From NCBI RefSeq assembly GCF_000484695.1, contig NZ_AXVR01000019.1, forward strand, positions 1-64,000: a stretch of 64,000 nt of DNA, written 5' to 3'. Under the pieces are notes generated by a model, which was not told where the DNA came from, made no database searches, and worked only from the letters and a program-made list of their open reading frames with translations. Source of the stretch: Salinispora cortesiana (lineage in GTDB: Bacteria > Actinomycetota > Actinomycetes > Mycobacteriales > Micromonosporaceae). A program made the position numbers and the translations under genes. Shown here piece after piece: positions 43,384-51,436 of the stretch. Positions within the stretch are counted from its first letter, which is position 1. Each line of letters starts with the position of its first letter.

Positions 43384-45224
43384 CGGCCGCTCCGAGCCAG
43401 GGCGGTGACCCCCGCCGACTTCGACGGTCGGGACGGCGCCACGCCGAGCAGGGTCAGCGCGGTCAGCACCTCCTCGGGCCGGATCCGGCTCAGGCACGGG
43501 TGGCCGGGCACCGGGCAGGTGGCGGCGCGGGTGCCACGGCAGGGGGCGTCCGGATCGCCGAGCCGAACGGTCGGCACCCGCCACGGACCCCACTGACCGA
43601 ACGGGACGGTCGGGGCGAAGAGGCTGACCACCGGGACGCCGTACGCGGCGGCGAGGTGGGCCGGACCGGTGTTGCCGACGATCACCGCGGCGGCACCGGC
43701 GACGGTCGCGGCCAGGTCGGCCAGCTCGGTCCCCCCACCGAGATCAGCGGCGAATCCGCCGGCCACCCGGGCGGTCAGCGCCACCTCGTCCGGACCGCCG
43801 GTGACCACGACCCGGTGGCCCGCATTGACCAGCGTCCGAGCGATCTCCACTGCCAGGTCCGGTGGCAACCCCCGGGACTGTGCCGCCGAGCCGGGGTGCA
43901 GCACAACGTAGCCCGGTGCACCCGCCCGCGCGGGCGGCGGCGGCACAGGCCGCAGCCGCAGGACCGGTTCGTCGTCGGGCGGTAGGGGGTAGCCAGCGGC
44001 GGCGGCGAGCGAGAGTGCGCGTTCGGGCTCGGGGACACCGACCGGAACGCGGTGACGGATGTCGAGCAGGCTTCCGGGGTAGTCGTCGCTGATCGCGCTG
44101 ATCCGCTCGACGCCGACGGTGCGCAGCAGCAGCGCCAAGGGGAGGGGAGACTGGTGGTAGCTGGTGAAGATGACCGCCTCGTCGGCGTTGACGGCGGCGA
44201 GGGTGGCGGTGAGCGCGGCGATGTCCGGCCCGGTGACCGGTGCGGGCGCGGGATCGATCCAGGGCAGTTGGTGCACGACGACGGTGTCCACGCCGGGTAG
44301 GAGGTCGGCGGCGGCGCGGCCCCGCGGTCCACACAACAAGACGACCCGGCGCGCGTGGGCGGCGACAGCCCGAATACCCGGGCCGGTAACGACGACGTCA
44401 CCAGCCGAGTCGGAGCGAACGACAAGAACGGTTCCGGTGCCTCCGCTGGAGCGCGACGGCCGAGCCGGCCCAGCAGTGACCAGAGGCGGCGCGGACCCAA
44501 CAGCGGCCAGGGACGGCGGGGCCGCCGACGCAGCGGTGGGCCGGTGGGTGGCCGGGGCGATCGCGGTCTGCCGACGCAGAATCTCGGCCACCGCGGTCGG
44601 CAGATCCGCGGCGACCCACGGGGCGGCGCTGGTCTCGGCGGGTCGGGTCAGTGGTGTGGGCACCAACACCGCCTGGGCTCCGGCAGCCAGGCCAGCGGTG
44701 ACATCGCGGCCAATGTCACCGATCAGAACGCACTGTTGCGGTGTGGTGCCGAGCCGGCGGGCGGCGGAGTGGATCAGTTTGGGCGCGGGTTTACGGCAGT
44801 CGCACCGGTCCTCGTCGTCGTGCGGGCAGACCAGCCAGGCATCGAACGGGCCGAGCAGCTGCTCGACGCGGGCGTGCACGGCCCGCAGCTGCGCCCTGGT
44901 GAACAGCCCCTTGGCCAACCCGGACTGGTTCGTCACCACCGCCAGCCGCAAGCCCGCCGTGCGGAGCGCATCCAGCGCCGCCCGCGCCCCCGGCATCGGC
45001 CGTACCCGCTCCGGGTCCCCGTTGTACGGCACGTCCTCGATGAGGGTGCCATCCCGGTCCAGCAGCACCGCATCAAAGAGGCGGGGTGCTCCACCAACTC
45101 GGCCGGAGCGGGCTACTACCCGGGCCGACCTGCGCTGATCCGGCTCCACCTGTGGCACGGCCGGCGGGTTCCCGGCGCCCCGGGGAGTAAACCTCGGCGC
45201 CGACGCCGCCGGCGCGGGCGCCAT
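43380..45224 (-). CDS. GmhB phosphatase fused to a GT9 glycosyltransferase
   Basis: About 614 residues from the ATG at 45224. The N-terminal HAD phosphatase (about 48-215) has LLDRDGTLIED (Asp56, Asp58), TNQSG and the GmhB zinc loop with Cys133, His135, Cys141 and Cys143. It removes the 7-phosphate from heptose 1,7-bisphosphate. An Ala/Pro/Thr linker (about 220-262) joins it to a GT9 domain (265-590) with VVRSDSAGDVVVTGPGIRAVA and VGNTGPAHLAAAYGVPVVSLFAP. First gene of the operon. The start is uncertain: the first 47 residues are low-complexity, the frame stays open to 45356, and internal GTG codons exist. Confidence 0.9.
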   Translation of the reverse strand: MAPAPAASAPRFTPRGAGNPPAVPQVEPDQRRSARVVARSGRVGGAPRLFDAVLLDRDGTLIEDVPYNGDPERVRPMPGARAALDALRTAGLRLAVVTNQSGLAKGLFTRAQLRAVHARVEQLLGPFDAWLVCPHDDEDRCDCRKPAPKLIHSAARRLGTTPQQCVLIGDIGRDVTAGLAAGAQAVLVPTPLTRPAETSAAPWVAADLPTAVAEILRRQTAIAPATHRPTAASAAPPSLAAVGSAPPLVTAGPARPSRSSGGTGTVLVVRSDSAGDVVVTGPGIRAVAAHARRVVLLCGPRGRAAADLLPGVDTVVVHQLPWIDPAPAPVTGPDIAALTATLAAVNADEAVIFTSYHQSPLPLALLLRTVGVERISAISDDYPGSLLDIRHRVPVGVPEPERALSLAAAAGYPLPPDDEPVLRLRPVPPPPARAGAPGYVVLHPGSAAQSRGLPPDLAVEIARTLVNAGHRVVVTGGPDEVALTARVAGGFAADLGGGTELADLAATVAGAAAVIVGNTGPAHLAAAYGVPVVSLFAPTVPFGQWGPWRVPTVRLGDPDAPCRGTRAATCPVPGHPCLSRIRPEEVLTALTLLGVAPSRPSKSAGVTALARSGR

Positions 45225-45323
45225 GACCTGACTCGGTCTCCGCCCCGCCGTGGACTTACCCGCCGCCCCCGAGAAGCTAACCCGGCTGCCGGCCGCCCCC
45301 GCGCGCCGGATCGGTGTGCCCCC

Positions 45324-45352
45324 GGCGTTCGGGCAGAATGTGCCCGAACGCC
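45324..45352. promoter_or_regulatory. 12-bp inverted repeat in the divergent heptose/mannosyltransferase promoter region
   Basis: GGCGTTCGGGCA (45324-45335) and its exact complement (45341-45352) flank a 5-nt spacer. It lies about 100 bp upstream of the GmhB-GT9 start and 160 bp upstream of the mannosyltransferase start. It could be an operator or a leader hairpin. Confidence 0.5.
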
Positions 45353-45511
45353 CCACGGAAGGGCCTTTCGGTGACCGACCGTGTCCTCGGGGCAGCGCTG
45401 GGCGTTGACAGACGACGTGGGCCGGGCCACGGCCAGGGAGCAGTCACATGACGTACCGGAGCAATGGCTACCCTCGCAGGGAGCCAAGTCCGCGAAACAA
45501 GGATTTCCGAC

Positions 45512-46279
45512 ATGAGTGAACCCGTGCAGTTGCCGTCGCCCTGGCGGGACGTGCGCCTGACCGTGGTGGTGCCGACCTTCAACGAGGTGGGCAACCTTCC
45601 GGCACTGGTCGAACAGCTGCTCGCGCTGCCCTTGCCCGGGTTGAAGGTCCTCGTGGCCGACGACAACTCGCCGGACGGTACCGGCGAGGTCGCGGACAAG
45701 CTGGCCCTCGAGCACCCGGACCGGATCGAGGTCGTCCACCGGGCCGGCAAGGAAGGCCTGGGTCGGGCGTACGTTGACGGCATCGGACGGGCCCTCGACG
45801 ACGGTGCCGAGTTCGTGGCGCAGATGGACGCCGACCTTTCCCACCCACCGGACGCGCTCCCGGGCATGCTGGGCGCGCTGCTGTCCACCCAGGCTGGTGT
45901 GGTGATCGGGTCCCGCTACGTGCCCGGCGGCGAGCTGGACGAGAACTGGCCGCTCTACCGGCGGGCGCTGAGCGGCTGGGCGAATCTGTACGTACACACT
46001 CTGCTGCGGGTACGGATCCGGGACCTCACCGCCGGTTTCAAGATCTGGCGAGCCGACGCGCTGCGCGACATCGGCCTGGAGCGGGTGCAGTCCAATGGGT
46101 ACAGCTTCCAGGTGGAGATGCACTACCTGGCCACGAAGCTGGGGCACACGATCCTTGAGGTGCCGATCCGGTTCGAGGAGCGGCGAGACGGCGCCTCGAA
46201 GATGACCACCGCCACCAAGATTGAAAGTGCCCTGATGCCGTTCCGCCTGCGCAGCAAACACCGCAACGTCGAACGCTGA
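45512..46279 (+). CDS. Polyprenol monophosphomannose synthase (GT2, Dpm1/Ppm1-like)
   Basis: 255 residues. The GT2 start VVVPTFNEVGNLPALVEQLL, DDNSPDGTGE and QMDADLSHPP (DxD) are characteristic. SRYVPGG and GFKIWRADAL fit the soluble Dpm1 type without membrane helices. It transfers mannose from GDP-mannose to polyprenyl phosphate, giving the donor for extracytoplasmic mannosylation (lipomannan, O-mannosylated proteins). AAGGA lies 8 nt before the ATG. It diverges from the heptose operon; with pimA it implies an active mannolipid pathway. Confidence 0.92.
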   Translation: MSEPVQLPSPWRDVRLTVVVPTFNEVGNLPALVEQLLALPLPGLKVLVADDNSPDGTGEVADKLALEHPDRIEVVHRAGKEGLGRAYVDGIGRALDDGAEFVAQMDADLSHPPDALPGMLGALLSTQAGVVIGSRYVPGGELDENWPLYRRALSGWANLYVHTLLRVRIRDLTAGFKIWRADALRDIGLERVQSNGYSFQVEMHYLATKLGHTILEVPIRFEERRDGASKMTTATKIESALMPFRLRSKHRNVER

Positions 46280-46369
46280 GCTGGCCGCGAGACGGCGGTG
46301 CGGCCCACCTCCCGTGGAGCGTCGAGACAGGCGCCACGCCGGCGGGTTCGCACCGCACCGCGACCACGG

Positions 46370-47974
46370 TCAGCGGTAGACCGCACGCTGCGCGGCGCCG
46401 ACCGTCGCCGCGTACACACCACCGGTGAGCGCGGCGTTGCGGGCCAACGCCGCCCGCGCCGCGTTCGCACCGGGCGCGCCGTGGACCCCACCACCGGGAT
46501 GCGCCGACGAGCTGGCCAGAAAGAGCCGGTCAACGGGGGTGTCTGCACGGCCCAGTCCAGGGACTGGGCGGAAGAAGAGCTGCTGGTGGGCGGCGGCCGT
46601 GCCACCACCGACCGCCCCACCGACCAGGCTCGGGTCGCCCGCCTCCAGGTCCACCGGTCCCGCCACGTGCCGGCCCACCACCAGCGCACGGAAGCCCGGG
46701 GCGGCCTCCTCCAGCACCTGCTCCATCCGCTGCACCTGCGCGGCGATCTCCTCGACCCGCCACCGCCGTCGGAATGGCAGGTGGGTATACGACCACAAGG
46801 ACTCGGTACCGGGTGGCGAATGACTGGGATCGGCCACGGTCATCTGCCCGACCAGCAGGAACGGGTCCCGGGGAAGCTCCCCGCGGGCCAGCGCCGCCGC
46901 ATAGCTGGTCAGCCCGTCGAGGTCGGCCCCGAGGTGAACGGTGCCGGCGGTGGCGACCATCCGGTTCCGCCAGGGCACCGGGGCGGAGAGCGCCCAGTCG
47001 ACCTTCAGCGTCGAGCCGTCCCAGCGAAAGTGGGTCAGGTCTGCCACCAGCCGCGGCGGCAGGACGTCGGCCCCGACAAGGTCCAGATAGAGCGCGGGTG
47101 CCGGCACGTCCGCGAGCACCGCACGGCGGGCCCGCCAGAGCCCGCCGTCCTCGGTCCGGACGCCCATCGCCCGCCCCCGGGCGGTCAGCACCCGATCCAC
47201 CCGCGCGCCGCAGCGAATCTGGCCGCCCCGGTCGGCGAGCCGGGCCACCAGAGCATCGGTGATCCGTTGGGCGCCGCCGTCCGGTACCGGCCAACCGACC
47301 TGCTGACCAAGCATGGCCAGCAGCCACCCGTACGCCCCGGAGCCGGCTTCCTCCGGGGCCAGGTCGGTGTGCAGCGCGCAGCCGGCGAGCAGGGCCGCCC
47401 CGCCCGCCCCGGTGAAAAGCTCGTCGCCGAGCCGGCGTACCGGTGTCACCAACCGGCGGGCCAGACGCAACCCGCCGGCGACCCGCAGCCGACGTACCAG
47501 CGCGAGGCTGCTGCGCACCGGCGGGAAGGGGGTGGTGATGGCGTCCAACAGCGGGCCGCCCACCTGGCACCAGTCGCCGTAGGCCGTCAGCCACCGTTCC
47601 CCGTCACCAACCGCGAAGCTCTCCAGGGAGGCGGCGGTGGTCTCCGGGTCACGGTTGAGCACCGCCGCCCGCCCGTCCGGCAGCAGGTGCGCCAACACGT
47701 CTGGGGCATGTCGCCACCGCAGCCCGTACTGGTCCAGGCCCAGCCCGCGCAGCACCGGCGACGCGTAGCCAAGAGGGTAGAAGGAGCTGTAGAGGTCACT
47801 CAGGTAGCCGGGAGCGGTCACCTGGGCCGACCGAACCGCGCCGCCGGGCGCCTCGGTCGCCTCCAGCACGAGCACGTCCCAGCCGGCGTCGGCGAGCAGA
47901 TTGGCGGCCACCAGGCCGTTGTGGCCCGCTCCGACGACGATGGCGTCCGGGGACGCCACATCGATTCGACTCAC
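46370..47974 (-). CDS. CrtI-like FAD-dependent oxidoreductase
   Basis: 534 residues of the phytoene desaturase/amine oxidase superfamily. The FAD-binding motif AIVVGAGHNGLVAANLLADAG and the following EATEAPGGAVRS are clear; the C-terminal block SSSAHPGGGVHGAPGANAARAAL is the conserved FAD-closing motif. No other carotenoid genes (crtB, crtE) are nearby, so this belongs to the broad CrtI-related group of unknown substrate. The GTG at 47974 is preceded by TAGCAT with a 6-nt gap. It diverges from an aldehyde dehydrogenase gene. Confidence 0.88.
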   Translation of the reverse strand: MSRIDVASPDAIVVGAGHNGLVAANLLADAGWDVLVLEATEAPGGAVRSAQVTAPGYLSDLYSSFYPLGYASPVLRGLGLDQYGLRWRHAPDVLAHLLPDGRAAVLNRDPETTAASLESFAVGDGERWLTAYGDWCQVGGPLLDAITTPFPPVRSSLALVRRLRVAGGLRLARRLVTPVRRLGDELFTGAGGAALLAGCALHTDLAPEEAGSGAYGWLLAMLGQQVGWPVPDGGAQRITDALVARLADRGGQIRCGARVDRVLTARGRAMGVRTEDGGLWRARRAVLADVPAPALYLDLVGADVLPPRLVADLTHFRWDGSTLKVDWALSAPVPWRNRMVATAGTVHLGADLDGLTSYAAALARGELPRDPFLLVGQMTVADPSHSPPGTESLWSYTHLPFRRRWRVEEIAAQVQRMEQVLEEAAPGFRALVVGRHVAGPVDLEAGDPSLVGGAVGGGTAAAHQQLFFRPVPGLGRADTPVDRLFLASSSAHPGGGVHGAPGANAARAALARNAALTGGVYAATVGAAQRAVYR

Positions 47975-47980
47975 TCGAGC

Positions 47981-47986
47981 ATGCTA
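47981..47986 (-). promoter_or_regulatory. -10 element (TAGCAT), leaderless CrtI-like gene
   Basis: TAGCAT on the minus strand ends 6 nt before the GTG at 47974, in the 72-bp divergent gap to the aldehyde dehydrogenase gene. Confidence 0.45.
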
Positions 47987-48046
47987 GCCGGCGGTCAACC
48001 GGACGAAGAGCGTTTGCCCAGCGCTACCCGGGGCATCTACCGCCGC

Positions 48047-49480
48047 ATGTACACGGTTGCTCAGCTCATCGGCGGAGTGTGGGGGGCGGGCGGCGAAGGG
48101 GGCGACCTGGTCGTCCACGACCCGGCCGACGGTACTGCGGTCAGCTCGGTGCCGGTGGCGACGGCGGAGGAGGTCCGCAAGGCGGTGGCGGCGGCGCGGG
48201 GCGCTGCCGCCGAGTGGGCCAGGACACCGCTGGCGGAGCGGGCCGCCGCCCTGCATCGGGCCGCGGACGCGGTGGCGGCGGCCGCCGTCGAGCTGGCGCA
48301 GGCCACCACCGTGGAGATGGGCAAGCCGCTCGCGGATGCGCGGGGCGGGGTGGACGCGGGCGTGGGCACCCTGCGCCAGTACGCCGAGCTGGCACCGCTG
48401 CGCGGTGGGCGGACCCTACACGGCTCCGCTGAGGCGATCGACTTCATGCTGCCGCAGCCCCGCGGCGTGGTCGCCGCCTTCACCCCCTGGAACGACCCGG
48501 TCGCGGTCTCCTGTGGCCTGCTCGGCGCGGCGCTGGTCACCGGCAACGTGGTGCTCTACAAGCCCAGCGAACGGACTCCGGCGACCGGATGGCTGCTGGC
48601 GAAGGCGGTGGACGCGGCGTTGCCGCCCGGCGTGCTCTCGCTACTGACCGGAGGGCCCGAGGTCGGGGCGGCACTGGCCGCCCAGCCGGTGGACGTGCTC
48701 GCCCACGTCGGTTCGACCGCCACCGGCCGGGCGATCGCCGCCGCGGCGGCCCGGACCGGGGCCAAGGTGCTCCTCGAGAACGGTGGCAGCGACCCGCTCG
48801 TCATTGACGCGGACGTGGACCCGCTGTGGGCAGCCGAGCAGGCGGCCATCGGTGCGTTCGCCAACGCCGGCCAGATCTGCGTCGCCGTCGAGCGGATCTA
48901 CGTACACCGGGATGTGGCCGAGGACTTCGTTGATGCCCTGATCGAACGGGCGCGGGCCCTGCGCACCGGACCGGGCGTCGATCCGGCGACCGAGCTGGGA
49001 CCGTTGGTTGACCGGCAGCACCGAGACCACGTGCACGGGCAGGTCACGGCCGCGGTGGCGCAGGGAGCCCAGCTTCGGATCGGCGGCACCTTACCGGACG
49101 GGCCGGGTGCCTTCTACCCGGCGACGGTGGTCACGGACTGTCGGCAGGACATGCCCCTGATCCGCGAGGAGACCTTCGCCCCGGTCGCCCCGGTCGTGGT
49201 GGTTGACTCGTTCTCGGAGGCGCTCCGGTGCGCGGCCGACTCGCCGTACGGGCTCGCTGCGACGGTGCTGACGGCGTCGATGAGTCATGCGCAACGCGCC
49301 TGCCGGGACCTCCCGGTCGGCACCGTGAAGATCAACGCAGTTTTCGGTGGGGCTCCGGGTGGGGCCGCCCATCCGCGTCGGGGCAGCGGACAGGGCTTCG
49401 GGTACGGGCCGGAGCTACTCGACGAATTCACCGCCACAAAGGTGGTCCACCTTCAGGCGCCGGGCGGCGGACACTGGTGA
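48047..49480 (+). CDS. Aldehyde dehydrogenase family protein
   Basis: 477 residues. The ALDH motifs are AFTPWNDPV (Asn149), LENGGSDPLVI (general base Glu244), GQICVAVERIYV (nucleophile Cys278) and EETFAPVAPVVVV. It oxidises an aldehyde to an acid with NAD(P). The GG-S-DPLVI variant points to the succinate-semialdehyde/aromatic aldehyde branch rather than glyceraldehyde-phosphate dehydrogenases. The ATG at 48047 is chosen because the family's N-terminal strand starts directly after it; the frame is open for more than 580 codons upstream as a GC-rich shadow. Divergent from the CrtI-like gene, possibly acting on its product. Confidence 0.9.
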   Translation: MYTVAQLIGGVWGAGGEGGDLVVHDPADGTAVSSVPVATAEEVRKAVAAARGAAAEWARTPLAERAAALHRAADAVAAAAVELAQATTVEMGKPLADARGGVDAGVGTLRQYAELAPLRGGRTLHGSAEAIDFMLPQPRGVVAAFTPWNDPVAVSCGLLGAALVTGNVVLYKPSERTPATGWLLAKAVDAALPPGVLSLLTGGPEVGAALAAQPVDVLAHVGSTATGRAIAAAAARTGAKVLLENGGSDPLVIDADVDPLWAAEQAAIGAFANAGQICVAVERIYVHRDVAEDFVDALIERARALRTGPGVDPATELGPLVDRQHRDHVHGQVTAAVAQGAQLRIGGTLPDGPGAFYPATVVTDCRQDMPLIREETFAPVAPVVVVDSFSEALRCAADSPYGLAATVLTASMSHAQRACRDLPVGTVKINAVFGGAPGGAAHPRRGSGQGFGYGPELLDEFTATKVVHLQAPGGGHW

Positions 49481-49512
49481 GGTGGGCCGCCCCGCACCGG
49501 ACGGTGGCTTCC

Positions 49513-49572
49513 GGCTCCGGCCCCGCTGCCGGGCCTGGGTCTAACGGCTCCGGCCCCGCTGCCGGGCCTGGG
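49513..49572. repeat. 27-bp direct repeat duplicating the chaB 3' end
   Basis: Two identical 27-bp copies (49513-49539 and 49546-49572), 33 bp apart, begin GGCTCCGGCCCCGCTGCC. The right copy codes for the C-terminus of the ChaB-like protein; the left copy lies just beyond its stop codon. Confidence 0.85.
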
Positions 49573-49954
49573 CGGTCAGCCGGTTGTTGGCCTTCTCGAT
49601 CGCCTGCACCAGTTCCGGCTTGGTCATGGTTGACCGGCCGGAGATGTCAAGTTTGCGGGCGACCCGCAGCAGGTGGTCCTTGCTCGCCTTCGCGTCAACG
49701 CCCCCCGCTGTCGCCGCACGGCGCCGGGGACCGCCACCGGCGGCCTGCCGATCGCTCGGACCCTTGCGGCCCTTCGGCTCCCAGTGGTCACCGACCTTTT
49801 CGAACTCGTTCTTGACCGCCGCGAACGCGGTCCGGCTGGCCCGCTCCCCCTCGCCGTACGTCTGCAGGGCCGAGTCGTGGGTCTTCTCCCAGGTACGCTG
49901 CGCCTTGTCCGGGGAGCGTCGCAGCGTGCTGGGCATGTCCTCCCGCCCGGGCAT
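49541..49954 (-). CDS. ChaB family protein with Rho-N-like C-terminal domain
   Basis: 137 residues. The ChaB domain (about 1-65) reads MPSTLRRSPDKAQRTWEKTHDSAL and AFAAVKNEFEKVGDHW. A basic linker follows and then a Rho N-terminal/SAP-like helical motif (DHLLRVARKLDISGRSTMTKPELVQAIEKA is spread over about 94-123). The C-terminus RQRGRSR is basic, so nucleic-acid binding is likely. ChaB was named as a cation-transport regulator in E. coli, but in actinobacteria it occurs in stress loci. GAGGAGG lies 7 nt before the ATG. A SigB-like promoter is at 49993-50017. Confidence 0.87.
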   Translation of the reverse strand: MPGREDMPSTLRRSPDKAQRTWEKTHDSALQTYGEGERASRTAFAAVKNEFEKVGDHWEPKGRKGPSDRQAAGGGPRRRAATAGGVDAKASKDHLLRVARKLDISGRSTMTKPELVQAIEKANNRLTAQARQRGRSR

Positions 49955-49992
49955 CTCGATCCTCCTCACACGTCGGTGGGTCTCCAGTGATC

Positions 49993-50017
49993 TTTCCCCA
50001 CGGCCGACACGACAAAC
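49993..50017 (-). promoter_or_regulatory. SigB-like promoter candidate for the chaB gene
   Basis: On the minus strand GTTT (50014-50017) and GGGAAA (49993-49998) are separated by 15 nt, close to the GTTT-N14-16-GGGTAA form of actinobacterial stress sigma factors. The start codon is 39 nt downstream. Confidence 0.4.
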
Positions 50018-50031
50018 CGGATCTGGCCGGG

Positions 50032-50057
50032 GTTTACCCCCGGAGCCCGTCGGGTAG
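50032..50057 (+). promoter_or_regulatory. SigB-like promoter candidate for the DUF2795 gene
   Basis: GTTT (50032-50035) and GGGTAG (50052-50057) are 16 nt apart. The start codon at 50068 would be almost at the transcription start. It is back-to-back with the chaB promoter candidate. Confidence 0.42.
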
Positions 50058-50067
50058 CGCAGAAGAC

Positions 50068-50484
50068 ATGGAACGCGGCAGCAGCAAGCACGGACCGAGG
50101 CTCGACGACGAGATGGAGAGCGAGGTCAGCGGCCTCGTACAGGGTCCAGGAGCGGCCGGCTCGCGGGTCAACGAGTCCCGTCAGCCGGAGCCGGCGGGCG
50201 AGGACCAACCGGAGCCCACGACGGCACCGGCCGGCGCGCTGCGCAGCGGCAACCCGCAGGGCATGAGCTCCGATGATGTCGAGGCCCGCAGCCGGCTCGG
50301 ACGGTTCATCACGATGACCGCCCTGCCGGGCGACCGCGAGACCCTGGTCGCCAACGCACGGGGCAACGACGCTCCGGCCGACCTGATCGCCGAGTTGGAA
50401 CGCCTGCCCACGGGAACCCGCTACCAGACGGTCTCGGAGATCTGGGCCGCGCTCGGCCACCGCAACGAGACGACCCGCTGGTAA
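50068..50484 (+). CDS. DUF2795 domain protein
   Basis: 138 residues. The first 75 are charged and disordered-looking (Glu, Pro, Gly rich). The C-terminal 60 form the DUF2795 helical domain (LPGDRETLVANARGNDAPADLIAELERLP, ending SEIWAALG). The function is unknown; relatives often sit with stress-inducible genes. Divergent from chaB with a paired SigB-like promoter arrangement. Confidence 0.8.
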   Translation: MERGSSKHGPRLDDEMESEVSGLVQGPGAAGSRVNESRQPEPAGEDQPEPTTAPAGALRSGNPQGMSSDDVEARSRLGRFITMTALPGDRETLVANARGNDAPADLIAELERLPTGTRYQTVSEIWAALGHRNETTRW

Positions 50485-50536
50485 CCCGGGCCGTCACCCG
50501 GCCCGAGCCGCCAAAATCGGCGGGGAGGAGGAGCTG

Positions 50537-50998
50537 ATGAGTGGTGTCATGGAATACGTGGACATCTCCGTCCCGGTCCGCACCGCCTATGACCAGTGGA
50601 CCCAGTTCGAGGAGTTCCCACACTTCATGGAGGGAGTACAGGAGGTGCGGCACCTCTCCCCGACGATGACCCACTGGACCGTGGAGATCTCCGGGGTGCG
50701 GCGCGAGTTCGACGCCGAGATCACCGAGCAACTCCCGGACGAGCGGGTCGCGTGGCGCTCGATCGGCGGCACCCAGCACGCGGGGGTGGTCACCTTCCAC
50801 CGGTTGGACGAACACACCAGCCGGGTCACGCTCCAGCTCGAGTTCGAGCCGCACGGCGCGGTGGAGCACGCTGGCGACACGCTCGGCATCGTTGACCACC
50901 GGGCCAAGGGCGACCTGGAACGGTTCAAGCAGTTCATCGAAGAGCGCAACCAGGCGACCGGCGCCTGGCGGGGCAAGGTCGACCGACCGCAGCCCTGA
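50537..50998 (+). CDS. SRPBCC/polyketide cyclase-like protein
   Basis: 153 residues, START/SRPBCC fold. It begins EYVDISVPVRTAYDQWTQFEEFPHFMEGVQEVRHLS, typical of the stress-associated cyclase/dehydrase subgroup; the C-terminal helix is LERFKQFIEERNQATGAW. It probably binds a hydrophobic ligand. GGAGGAGGAG 5 nt before the ATG is a strong ribosome site. The 52-bp gap to the DUF2795 gene suggests co-transcription. A strong hairpin follows. Confidence 0.9.
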   Translation: MSGVMEYVDISVPVRTAYDQWTQFEEFPHFMEGVQEVRHLSPTMTHWTVEISGVRREFDAEITEQLPDERVAWRSIGGTQHAGVVTFHRLDEHTSRVTLQLEFEPHGAVEHAGDTLGIVDHRAKGDLERFKQFIEERNQATGAWRGKVDRPQP

Positions 50999-51012
50999 CC
51001 CCACAGCGCAAC

Positions 51013-51052
51013 CCGCTGACGGCCCCCGCCACCACCGGGGGGCCGTCGGCGG
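51013..51052 (+). terminator. Terminator after the SRPBCC gene
   Basis: A 15-bp stem with one G-T pair (51013-51027 with 51038-51052) and a 10-nt loop is followed by GTTTCG. Confidence 0.7.
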
Positions 51053-51087
51053 GTTTCGCGCGGGTGGAGTCGGGTACCGCCGAAGGT

Positions 51088-51345
51088 ATGACCGACGACA
51101 AGGCGTGGCGTGACGAGGAGCGGACTCCCCTGGCGGAGCTGGACCGGGCCATCGCTCGTTCGGCGATGGACGGCCAAGCCGACGACGTAACCGCAAACGA
51201 CGCCGGAGAGGAGGCCGCGTTCGGGCACGGGCCCCAGGCGGTGGACCGCGGCGGCCAGGCGGCCGGGACCGGCCGGGAACCGACTGACCCGGATCGGGCC
51301 TATCGCCCGTCCACGACCGGGCGGACCGGACCGGACACCATGTGA
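51088..51345 (+). CDS. Small acidic protein, function unknown
   Basis: 85 residues from the ATG at 51088 (a GTG at 51064 is also in frame). It begins MTDDKAWRDEERTPLAELDRAIA, is rich in Asp, Glu, Gly and Thr, and has no membrane helix; it is probably largely disordered. Its place in the stress island suggests a hydrophilin-like role, but that is a guess. Confidence 0.5.
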   Translation: MTDDKAWRDEERTPLAELDRAIARSAMDGQADDVTANDAGEEAAFGHGPQAVDRGGQAAGTGREPTDPDRAYRPSTTGRTGPDTM

Positions 51346-51354
51346 TCTCAAACA

Positions 51355-51378
51355 CCGACCCTCGTCCACCGGGGTCGG
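51355..51378 (+). terminator. Short hairpin after the acidic protein gene
   Basis: A 7-bp stem CCGACCC/GGGTCGG with a 10-nt loop starts 10 nt past the stop. Confidence 0.4.
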
Positions 51379-51390
51379 CTCTCGCGACTG

Positions 51391-51436
51391 GCCAGTGCCG
51401 GTGTGTCCCCGTCGGCGGGGGCACACCGGCACTGGC
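51391..51436. terminator. Long 20-bp hairpin
   Basis: 51391-51410 pairs with 51417-51436 over 20 bp with one G-T pair and a 6-nt loop; the first 15 bp (GCCAGTGCCGGTGTG) are perfect. It is much stronger than needed and follows another hairpin, so a structured RNA or mobile-repeat origin is possible. Confidence 0.6.

Noticed and set aside
46370..47974. Carotenoid biosynthesis cluster
   Set aside because: Only one CrtI-like gene is present, without crtE, crtB or a cyclase. The family has many non-carotenoid members.
46298..48046. Long open plus-strand frame upstream of the aldehyde dehydrogenase
   Set aside because: It is the antisense shadow of the CrtI-like gene. The ALDH family start is at 48047, and the upstream translation is low-complexity Arg/Pro/Gly.
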